Shown: piece by piece, positions 57,712 through 64,000 of the stretch
Layout: each line of letters opens with the position of its first letter
Position numbering within the stretch: position 1 is the stretch's first letter
Assembly (NCBI GenBank): GCA_947462875.1
Contig: CANHQJ010000018.1
Span: 27,168 to 91,167 of the forward strand
Reading direction: 5' to 3'
DNA from: Verrucomicrobiia bacterium
GTDB lineage: Bacteria > Verrucomicrobiota > Verrucomicrobiia > Verrucomicrobiales > Akkermansiaceae
Length of the DNA: 64,000 nt
The notes under the pieces: generated by a model
The model's input: only the letters and a program-made list of their open reading frames with translations
The model's database searches: none
What the model was told of the DNA's origin: nothing
Program-made: the position numbers and the translations under genes

Positions 57712-57933
57712 ATGAACTCCAAAACCATCGTCGCCATCACTTTGATCGTGCTCGGAGCCGTCGCCCTGGCCTACCAGGGCTTCAGCTATACCACCCGCGA
57801 AAAAGCCGTGGATCTCGGACCCTTGCAAATCGTCAAGGAGGAACGCCACAACATTCCCATTCCCCCCATCATCGGAGGCATTGCCCTGATTGCGGGGCTG
57901 GGCTTGTTGCTGGCGAACAAAAAACGAAGCTGA
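57712..57933 (+). CDS. Small two-helix membrane protein in the stress cluster
   Basis: A 73-residue protein with helices at about 5-25 and 51-69 and a polar loop Tyr-Thr-Thr-Arg-Glu-Lys-Ala-Val-Asp-Leu-Gly-Pro. I have seen this layout with other stress microproteins in Gram-negatives but cannot name the family. It follows the lmo0937-like gene after 10 bases, so the three microproteins probably share one transcript. Confidence 0.7.
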   Translation: MNSKTIVAITLIVLGAVALAYQGFSYTTREKAVDLGPLQIVKEERHNIPIPPIIGGIALIAGLGLLLANKKRS

Positions 57934-58077
57934 AGCGGCGCCCTGCGACTCTCATCCGTCGTGGGGAAACTGCCTTCCCATTTCTAACATTTTTCGGAAA
58001 TCCCCTTCCGTTCCGGCAAATTTCATTGATTCATGGGCAAAATCTGCGACAGCTAGGGCATCGAAGATTTGACTGCC

Positions 58078-58944
58078 ATGAAACGATTGACCATCACCAA
58101 GACGCCGAAGTGCTATGTGGGCGGAGCGTTCATCCGTTCCGAAAGCGGACGAGTGGAGGCGTGGCAGGATCATCGCGGCGATTTTTTCGCGCACATGCCC
58201 GTGTGCAGCCGCAAGGATCTGCGCAATGCCGTGGAGGCGGCCGCCAAGGCCGGCAGCGGCTGGGCGAAACGCAGCGGCTACAATCGCGGACAGATCCTCT
58301 ACCGGCTCGCGGAAATGCTGGAGGCGCGCGCTTCGGAAATGGCATCCGCACTCGCTCTCGATGGCCGCCCGGCCAAGGCGGCGGAAAGGGAAGTGAGCGC
58401 CACGATCGATCGTCTGGTGCACTACGCGGGCTGGACGGACAAGTACCAGGCGCTGCTCGGCAGCGTGAATCCCGTGGCATCACCGCATGTGAATTTCACA
58501 CTCACCGAGCCGATGGGCGTGATCGGTGTGATCGCGCCGGACGAGTCGCCTTTGCTCGCCTTGCTGACCCTGATCCTGCCCGTCATCACCAGTGGAAATG
58601 CGGTCGTCGCGCTGGCATCGTCCACGCATCCGTATCCCGCCATTTTGCTCGGAGAAATGTTAGCCACCAGCGACCTGCCGGGCGGTGTGGTGAATTTGCT
58701 CAGCGGTCATCGCGCGGAGCTGCTGCCCACCTTCGGCAGTCACGAACAAATCCGCGGACTGAGTGCCGTACTCAACCCGGAGGAACGACGCGTTCTCGAG
58801 CTGGGCGCCGCGGAGAGCGTGAAGCGCGTCAAGGTGCTGGCCAGCGATGCCGGATCGGATTGGTATGATGCATCGACACAAGGATTGGACTGGATCCATG
58901 CTTTCGTGGAAAGCAAGACGACCTGGCATCCGGTGGGCGTCTGA
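58078..58944 (+). CDS. Truncated aldehyde dehydrogenase (NAD-binding half only)
   Basis: A 288-residue protein that covers the N-terminal part of the aldehyde dehydrogenase superfamily. It carries Val-Gly-Gly-Ala-Phe-Ile, Glu-Pro-Met-Gly-Val-Ile-Gly-Val-Ile, Pro-Asp-Glu-Ser-Pro-Leu and Ser-Gly-Asn-Ala-Val-Val. The catalytic Cys domain, and the Glu that activates it, are absent. Start at ATG 58078; a TTG at 58069 is the open-frame start. It either binds NAD without catalysis, or it needs a partner. No full-length dehydrogenase is near. Confidence 0.8.
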   Translation: MKRLTITKTPKCYVGGAFIRSESGRVEAWQDHRGDFFAHMPVCSRKDLRNAVEAAAKAGSGWAKRSGYNRGQILYRLAEMLEARASEMASALALDGRPAKAAEREVSATIDRLVHYAGWTDKYQALLGSVNPVASPHVNFTLTEPMGVIGVIAPDESPLLALLTLILPVITSGNAVVALASSTHPYPAILLGEMLATSDLPGGVVNLLSGHRAELLPTFGSHEQIRGLSAVLNPEERRVLELGAAESVKRVKVLASDAGSDWYDASTQGLDWIHAFVESKTTWHPVGV

Positions 58945-59012
58945 AAAGTGGTAGGGGGAGAAAACCAGTAAGCGCTTGCAAGACCGGGACGATCCCGGCA
59001 GTTCTGAAGGGT

Positions 59013-60989
59013 ATGATGATTGGCCGATGGATTCTTTTGTTAGTGCTGGGTGCGTGTTCCTTGCCCGCTGCCGAGACGTTTGAGGAGCTGGCTCCTCAAC
59101 CACTGCGCATGCAGAAACTTTCCACGGGCGCACTGCATGCGGAGCAGGGACATGCGGAGATGGTGAGTGGTCATGGCCGCTCGGGGAACCGGTGCTTGAA
59201 GCTCGTGGGAGGCGAGAACCGCGCGGTGGAATGGCACTTGCCATCCGCGCGGGCGAAACAAAGCACGCTGGAATTCTGGGCCGAGCGCTGGACGCGCGCC
59301 GCGCCGTTTGCGTTTCACGTGGAAGCACGCATCGGCAACGCGTGGAGCAAGATCGGGGAAAAGAACGACATCGTCATTGGCGGATTTTTGACGCAGGTGC
59401 GCATGCCCGTGCCCGCCGGTGCGCAGGCGCTGCGGTTGGTCTGCACCAGCAAGGCCGGCGTGCTGATCGATGATCTCAGCTGGCAGGAGGATGCGACTAT
59501 GCGCGTCACGGGCATCATGCCCCTCACTCCCGTGACACCCGTGATGCTGCGTGCCGTGGATCAACCCGTGATGGGCTTTGAAGTGCGCAGCGAGGGCAAT
59601 CTCGAGGCACCTCTGCTGGAATCGGTAACGCTGGAACTGATGGATGGCACCCGCGCGGCGGACATTGCGGCGATTTCCGTGATGCACGGCACCCGTTCAC
59701 CCGATGGAAAATGGTCGGAAAAACTGGCGACAATCGAAAAAATCGACACATCGCTCACGATTCCCTTGCAGCACAGAATCATCCCGGAACAAGGGCACTA
59801 CTGGCTCGTGGTGACCATGAAAGACCGGGCATCGATCGAGGGACGCGTGCGTTTCGCCCTGCGTGAGGTCGGCATCGGCGGGCGGAAATTTCCACTGCGC
59901 GATGCCCACAGCGCGCCGCAGCGTATCGGTGTGGCGGTGCGCAAGCGCGGCGATGACGAATCGAAATTCTATCGCATTCCCGGCCTCACACTCAGCAAAA
60001 AAGGCACGCTGCTCGCGGTCTATGATGTGCGCTACCATCATGCGGGCGACCTGCCCGCCGATATCGACATCGGCATTTCCCGCAGCACCGATGGCGGCCA
60101 AAGCTGGGGCCCGATGATCATCGCCATCGACCAAGGACGTGATCCCAAGCACAGCTTCGACGGCGTGGGCGATCCGGCGATTTTGTGCGATGAGACAACT
60201 GGTCGGCTTTGGGTGGCGGGCTTGTGGAGCCACGGCAAACGTGCCTGGCATGGCTCGGGCCCCGGATTGACACCGGAGGAAACCGGGCAGTTGCTGCTCG
60301 CGTACAGCGATGATGACGGCGTGACCTGGTCCGCTCCGCGCAATATCACCAACTCCGTGAAACATCCCTCCTGGCGCTTGTTGCTGAACGGACCGGGTGC
60401 GGGAATTTGCACCAGCGATGGAACTCTCGTATTCGCCGCCCAGTACCGCTCGGCGGACGAACCCGCAACGCAGGGCAAACCGTTTTCCACCATCCTCTCC
60501 AGCAAAGACCGCGGCGCCACCTGGCAACTGGGCACCGGCGTGAAAATCGACACCACCGAGGCTCAGGTGGCCGAGTTGCCCGATGGCAGCCTCATGCTGA
60601 ACTGCCGCGACAATCGCGGTGGCAGCCGCACCGTGATGGTCACGCGTGATCTGGGGAAAAGCTGGAGCGCCCATGCCACGGACCGCAGCGCCCTGCGCGA
60701 GCCGATATGCATGGCAAGCCTGCTGCGGTGGAAGGGGGAAGACGGCGCGAATTACTATATCTTTAGTAATCCCGACAGCACCACCGCGCGGCATCGCATG
60801 ACCCTCAAGATCTCCACCGATGCCGCCCTGACCTGGCCGGAAAAATGGCATACGCTTTACGATGAGCGCGCGGGATTCGGCTACTCCTGCCTCAGCCCGG
60901 TGGACCGGAAACACGTGGGAGTGCTGTATGAAACCGCGGGTGATCTGAACTTCCTGCGTTTTCCCATGAGCGAGCTACTACAAAAATAG
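59013..60989 (+). CDS. Secreted sialidase (GH33-like)
   Basis: A 658-residue protein with a signal that ends near Leu-Gly-Ala-Cys15, so it may be a lipoprotein. The catalytic propeller begins at about 312: Tyr-Arg-Ile-Pro (the FRIP-type motif), Asp boxes Ser-Thr-Asp-Gly-Gly-Gln-Ser-Trp, Ser-Lys-Asp-Arg-Gly-Ala-Thr-Trp, and Thr-Arg-Asp-Leu-Gly-Lys-Ser-Trp. It removes sialic acid from glycans; residues 1-310 are an extra domain with beta structure. A GAAGGG ribosome site lies before ATG 59013. Two copies of the palindromic motif sit at its 3' end, one of them containing its stop codon. Confidence 0.87.
   Translation: MMIGRWILLLVLGACSLPAAETFEELAPQPLRMQKLSTGALHAEQGHAEMVSGHGRSGNRCLKLVGGENRAVEWHLPSARAKQSTLEFWAERWTRAAPFAFHVEARIGNAWSKIGEKNDIVIGGFLTQVRMPVPAGAQALRLVCTSKAGVLIDDLSWQEDATMRVTGIMPLTPVTPVMLRAVDQPVMGFEVRSEGNLEAPLLESVTLELMDGTRAADIAAISVMHGTRSPDGKWSEKLATIEKIDTSLTIPLQHRIIPEQGHYWLVVTMKDRASIEGRVRFALREVGIGGRKFPLRDAHSAPQRIGVAVRKRGDDESKFYRIPGLTLSKKGTLLAVYDVRYHHAGDLPADIDIGISRSTDGGQSWGPMIIAIDQGRDPKHSFDGVGDPAILCDETTGRLWVAGLWSHGKRAWHGSGPGLTPEETGQLLLAYSDDDGVTWSAPRNITNSVKHPSWRLLLNGPGAGICTSDGTLVFAAQYRSADEPATQGKPFSTILSSKDRGATWQLGTGVKIDTTEAQVAELPDGSLMLNCRDNRGGSRTVMVTRDLGKSWSAHATDRSALREPICMASLLRWKGEDGANYYIFSNPDSTTARHRMTLKISTDAALTWPEKWHTLYDERAGFGYSCLSPVDRKHVGVLYETAGDLNFLRFPMSELLQK
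60752..60768 (-). repeat. Dispersed 17-bp palindromic motif, copy 5 (degenerate)
   Basis: ATTACTA (60751-60757) and TAGTAAT (60764-60770) form perfect 7-base arms around 6 bases. Against TACTAYNNNNATMGTAG it has two mismatches. It lies in sialidase codons for Asn-Tyr-Tyr-Ile-Phe-Ser-Asn. Confidence 0.5.
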
Positions 60990-60992
60990 TAG
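60976..60992 (+). repeat. Dispersed 17-bp palindromic motif, copy 6
   Basis: TACTAC-AAAA-AT-A-GTAG, an exact match to TACTAYNNNNATMGTAG. It spans the last codons and the TAG stop of the sialidase and ends one base before the convergent FAD gene stop. Confidence 0.7.
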
Positions 60993-60993
60993 T

Positions 60994-62550
60994 TTAGAGC
61001 GCATCGGCGATTTTCAATCCGTCCAGCGCGGCGCTGACGATGCCGCCGGCATAACCGGCGCCCTCGCCGCAGGGGAAGAAGCGGGCGAGCTGCGGGTGCT
61101 GCAACGTCGCGTCATCGCGCGGGATGCGCACGGGCGAGCTGGTGCGGGTTTCAAATCCCAACAACAATCCGTCCTGTCCGGTGTAGCCGCGGATCTGGTT
61201 GCCGAAAAGCCGCAGGCCGGTGCGCATGCGTTTCATCATAAAACCCGGCATCAGCTCGTGCAGCGGCGCGGAGGTGGCGCCGGGGAAATAGCTCATCGCC
61301 GGCAGCGAGGCGGACATTTTCCCACTGAGGAAATCGACAACGCGCTGGCCCGGAGCCTTTTGACCGCCGCCGCCCGCCTGCTTCGCCACGCGTTCGAGAT
61401 TCTTTTGGAAGGCGATGCCGGAGAGCACGCCGTGCTCCTTGACAAACGATTCCGTGTCTTCCGGTTCCACCGTCACCACCATGCCGCTGTTGGCGAACGG
61501 GGAATCGCGACGGGCTAGGCTCATGCCGTTGACCACGACTTCATCGTTTTCCGTGGCGGCGGGGACGATCCAGCCGCCCGGGCACATGCAGAAACTGTGC
61601 ACGCCACGGTCGTCGATCTTGGTGGCGAGGCGATAGCGGGCGGCCGGCAGCAAACGCGGGCGCTCTTCGCCCCGCGGGATGTGGTACTGCACCTGATCGA
61701 TCAGTGCCTGCGGGTGCTCGATGCGCACACCCACCGCGAAGGCCTTTTTCTCTAACAGAAGATTCTTCTGCCGGAGCAGTTCGTAAATATCGCGGGCGGA
61801 GTGTCCCGTGGCCAGCACCACCGATTCCGCTTCAAAGCTGCGGCCGTCCTTGCACACCACGCCGCGTATGGTGCCGTGTTCGATGATCAGGTCGGTCACC
61901 TTGGTCTGGAAATGCACTTCACCGCCCGCCGCCAGCACCGAGTGGCGGATGGCCTTGACCACATTCGGCAGGAGATTCGAGCCGATGTGCGGGTGCGCAT
62001 CGGTGAGGATTTTTTCCGGGGCGCCGTGGGCGACGAGGATTTCATAAATCGTGGCCACGGGGCCGCGCTTGGTCGCACGGGTGTAGAGTTTTCCATCGGA
62101 AAACGTGCCGGCACCGCCTTCACCGAAACAATAGTTCGAGTCCTCGATGACGCGCCCCTCGCGCAAGATGGGTGCCAGATCAAAACGGCGCGCGCTGGCA
62201 TCCTTGCCCCGCTCCATCACAATCGGACGTATGCCGCGCTCCAGACAACGCAGGGCGGCAAACATCCCCGCCGGGCCGAAGCCGACAATCAGCGCGCGCG
62301 GTGCCTTTGCGGGCAGTGGCGCGCAGGACCACGCCGGATGTTCATCGGGCGGCAGCGGCGCATCGATGCCCACCTCGAGCCGGAGCTGCACCTTGATCGT
62401 GCGCTGGCGGGCATCGATGGAATGCTTGCGCAGTTTCAGCGACCGCAGGCGCCCCGGTGCGATCGCGAGTTTTTTCGCCACGGCCTCACGCCATGCCGAT
62501 TCATCCTCCGACTGTGCCAGAGGCAAAATGATGTCCACCGTTTCGATCAT
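60994..62550 (-). CDS. FAD-dependent oxidoreductase (COG2509-like)
   Basis: A 518-residue flavoprotein. Ala-Leu-Ile-Val-Gly-Phe-Gly-Pro-Ala-Gly-Met-Phe-Ala-Ala (about 84-97) is the FAD dinucleotide motif, and Val-Leu-Ala-Thr-Gly-His-Ser is a second Rossmann-type segment. Cys-Met-Cys-Pro-Gly-Gly near 326 is typical of this group of uncharacterised dehydrogenases. ATG 62550 is preferred to two upstream Met codons because it begins at the usual family length. Substrate unknown. Its stop is four bases from the sialidase stop. Confidence 0.86.
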   Translation of the reverse strand: MIETVDIILPLAQSEDESAWREAVAKKLAIAPGRLRSLKLRKHSIDARQRTIKVQLRLEVGIDAPLPPDEHPAWSCAPLPAKAPRALIVGFGPAGMFAALRCLERGIRPIVMERGKDASARRFDLAPILREGRVIEDSNYCFGEGGAGTFSDGKLYTRATKRGPVATIYEILVAHGAPEKILTDAHPHIGSNLLPNVVKAIRHSVLAAGGEVHFQTKVTDLIIEHGTIRGVVCKDGRSFEAESVVLATGHSARDIYELLRQKNLLLEKKAFAVGVRIEHPQALIDQVQYHIPRGEERPRLLPAARYRLATKIDDRGVHSFCMCPGGWIVPAATENDEVVVNGMSLARRDSPFANSGMVVTVEPEDTESFVKEHGVLSGIAFQKNLERVAKQAGGGGQKAPGQRVVDFLSGKMSASLPAMSYFPGATSAPLHELMPGFMMKRMRTGLRLFGNQIRGYTGQDGLLLGFETRTSSPVRIPRDDATLQHPQLARFFPCGEGAGYAGGIVSAALDGLKIADAL

Positions 62551-62759
62551 ACCCGCCACGCCCGACTCAAGCATGCCGCAGGCTCTTTGCAAAGCAGGAC
62601 TTTGCGCGGATGATTACCGAGCGCATACGGCAGTGTGCTGAAAAGAGTCTCCGAAATGATGCGAAAAATCTCTTTGTCATTCCTGCCACTCAAACGAATT
62701 TTCCCGTTAGCATCAAAAACTAGATTTTTTTTTTCAGATTCTGCTGTTACTTATGGTGC

Positions 62760-63824
62760 GTGTTTGGATTTATGGCGAGTCCCTGTGTGCGTTGCACGCG
62801 CGATTCTTTCCCTGCGTGGCGGGGGGCATTTTGCGGTCTCGCGCGGTGCCTGGGGCGTGAGTATGGAAATGCCTCGCGACTGCTGGTGAACCGGGATGCC
62901 GCCTTCATTGGACTTGTGGGGATGTCACTTGATCCAGCCATTCCTCAGTGGAAAAACAGGACTTGCTGCAACCCGCTTGCGAGTCCGTTTCCTGTGTCTG
63001 ATGATCATCCCGCCATTCTTCATGCCGCCGCTGTGTCCGTCTGCGGCCTAAAGGCCAAACTCGTGGACGATTCGCACGATGAAGGTATTTTGCGCAGAGG
63101 ACTCGCTCGCATGGGCCGCTTGCTCACGGGGCCGGCGGTAGATCGCGCGGTGGCGACACTGAACAGTTCTTCATTCCCGACGGCCAGCGTATTGCATGCA
63201 CTCGAATGCCAAGAGGAAATTGAGGCTTCTGATCCCCTGCGAGCCGACCAGCCCGTGGCAGCTGCTTACGGCACCATTACTTCGCATTTGGCTAATCTGT
63301 TAGACATTCCTAGTCAACGTGCGAATCTTCATCGCCTGGGTACGGCCCTTGGTTCTATGGTGTATTGGCGCGATGCGTGGCAAGACCGCAGCGAGGACCA
63401 AGCGCGCGGTCGATTCAATCCATTTGCAACACAGGATCACGAGGCGATTCGGCATCGGATATCCTCAGCATGGGAGGATTTTGGTGCAGCGATAGGCGGC
63501 TTATCCTTTGTGCGATACGATCATTTGATCGCCCAGATCCAAACTACCACTGGCCATTCACGCCAAGCCTTTCTCCAGCTCCAGACAGAAGAGCAAGCCC
63601 GGGAGGAGGCGGAAAGAAAGCGACGGAAAAAAGAAAAACAGCGCGAAAATTCTTGCTGGAACCGTTGCGATTGCGCCCATTGTGGTGACTGCTGTGAATG
63701 TTGCACCTGTCCGCGCGCCGCGAAAGGAGGCTGCTGCGATACAGCCTGTGACTGCGGCCCGGGAGATACAGGTTGTTGCGATTGCAACCCCTGCGACGGC
63801 TGCGATTGTTGTTCTTGTCACTAA
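62760..63824 (+). CDS. DUF5685 family protein with Cys-rich tail
   Basis: A 354-residue protein starting at GTG 62760, which gives the family start Met-Phe-Gly-Phe. Cys-Gly-Leu (25-27) and Arg-Cys-Leu-Gly-Arg-Glu-Tyr-Gly match DUF5685. Leu-Val-Asp-Asp-Ser-His-Asp-Glu (101-108) and Arg-Asp-Ala-Trp-Gln-Asp-Arg-Ser-Glu-Asp (204-213, Asp205/209/213) look like the two metal motifs of class I isoprenoid synthases. A Lys/Glu-rich helix leads to a tail with 21 cysteines in the last 57 residues, including CC, CxC and CxxC pairs. Activity is unknown; the first two features are mine by pattern, not established. Confidence 0.8.
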   Translation: MFGFMASPCVRCTRDSFPAWRGAFCGLARCLGREYGNASRLLVNRDAAFIGLVGMSLDPAIPQWKNRTCCNPLASPFPVSDDHPAILHAAAVSVCGLKAKLVDDSHDEGILRRGLARMGRLLTGPAVDRAVATLNSSSFPTASVLHALECQEEIEASDPLRADQPVAAAYGTITSHLANLLDIPSQRANLHRLGTALGSMVYWRDAWQDRSEDQARGRFNPFATQDHEAIRHRISSAWEDFGAAIGGLSFVRYDHLIAQIQTTTGHSRQAFLQLQTEEQAREEAERKRRKKEKQRENSCWNRCDCAHCGDCCECCTCPRAAKGGCCDTACDCGPGDTGCCDCNPCDGCDCCSCH

Positions 63825-63855
63825 ATGAGCCGGTGTGATTTCCCCTGTCTGACCT

Positions 63856-63918
63856 GTTGCCTCATAATTCGAGCACACCCAAAGGTTCCTGAATGATCGG
63901 GATCGTTGCCTCATAATT
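63856..63918. repeat. Pair of 14-bp direct repeats near the right edge
   Basis: GTTGCCTCATAATT occurs at 63856-63869 and at 63905-63918 with 35 bases between. They lie after the DUF5685 gene. No flanking inverted repeat marks a mobile element; more copies may follow outside the window. Confidence 0.6.
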
Positions 63919-63965
63919 GAGACACCATAGCGGCTTTGTTTTTGGTGGTTGGTTTGGTTGCCCCT

Positions 63966-64000
63966 GCGGGCGCTTCGGAGCGTAGCGGAGGAGCGCCCGC
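63966..64000. repeat. GC-rich hairpin at the right edge
   Basis: GCGGGCGC (63966-63973) pairs with GCGCCCGC (63993-64000). It stops at the window edge, so a T-run cannot be judged. It may be a terminator of the DUF5685 transcript or part of a repeat. Confidence 0.5.

Noticed and set aside
63558..63914. 118-residue minus-strand frame opposite the DUF5685 tail
   Set aside because: It is a shadow of the repeated TGC/TGT codons of the Cys-rich tail, with no ribosome site.
1..64000. CRISPR arrays, tRNA or rRNA genes, insertion sequences, phage genes, riboswitches
   Set aside because: None was seen on reading both strands; T-loop-like GGTTCGA words lie inside coding sequence without cloverleaf pairing.

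Overview
The window is a 64 kb piece of chromosome from a moderately GC-rich Gram-negative bacterium, most likely a member of the Verrucomicrobiota (class Verrucomicrobiae). The reasons are: paired DUF1549/DUF1553 and DUF1501 proteins with a Tat signal, several sulfatases, a MoxR/DUF58/BatA/DUF4175 operon of planctomycete-verrucomicrobial type, a very large pilin-like protein resembling the Verru_Chthon cassette A family, and a perfect TGTTC-N4-GAACA operator before lexA, which as I recall is the LexA motif described for Verrucomicrobia. No rRNA, tRNA, CRISPR array, transposase or phage gene was seen, so this reads as ordinary chromosome with several accessory patches.

Layout. 1-4.5 kb: a membrane-protein 3' end, a secreted NlpC/P60 hydrolase, a Bcp peroxiredoxin, and a DUF1549/DUF1553-DUF1501 operon. 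4.7-16.5 kb: a tight six-gene operon of MoxR ATPase, DUF58 protein, BatA-like vWA protein with a PA14 domain, second vWA protein, 1162-residue DUF4175 protein with a huge Gln/Ala-rich helical region, and a secreted cyclase-fold protein. 16.5-18.7 kb: an AT-richer patch with DUF4419 and an orphan ExbD-like gene. 18.7-31.8 kb: housekeeping genes (panB, recQ, alcohol dehydrogenase, glnD, isochorismate synthase, TPR, beta-helix, gph, lexA). 31.9-38 kb: a secreted carbohydrate-processing cluster (SGNH hydrolase, pectate-lyase-like protein, three sulfatases). 38.2-48.9 kb: accessory genes, including two secreted Cys-rich small proteins (one metallothionein-like), an exonuclease, an SDR, an orphan DUF1501, a CPXCG microprotein, an alanine-rich lipoprotein and the pilin-like giant. 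49-57 kb: purD-pyrR-membrane gene-pyrB, then opgG-X-opgH for osmoregulated periplasmic glucans. 57-64 kb: three stress-type microproteins, half an aldehyde dehydrogenase, a sialidase, an FAD oxidoreductase and a DUF5685 protein with a Cys-rich tail.

How the parts work together. The carbohydrate-active secreted proteins (three sulfatases, sialidase, SGNH hydrolase, beta-helix proteins) point to use of sulfated, sialylated or pectin-like polymers. The opg operon, entericidin-like lipoprotein and lmo0937-like protein point to envelope and osmotic stress. The MoxR operon is probably an envelope-linked chaperone or assembly system.

The most unusual signal is not a gene. A 17-bp interrupted palindrome, TACTAYNNNNATMGTAG, occurs five times exactly and once in degenerate form, in both orientations and mostly inside unrelated genes. 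Two copies (in the NlpC/P60 gene and in recQ) share a longer sequence and both encode Lys-Thr-Thr-Thr-Phe-Ile-Val. Function is unknown; a chromosome-organising site, a DNA-methylation or restriction site, or a mobile short repeat are all open. Other items worth a look are the PA14-bearing BatA protein, the DUF5685 protein with both Asp-rich motifs of class I isoprenoid synthases, the tandem secreted Cys-rich proteins, and the extra gene inside the opg operon.
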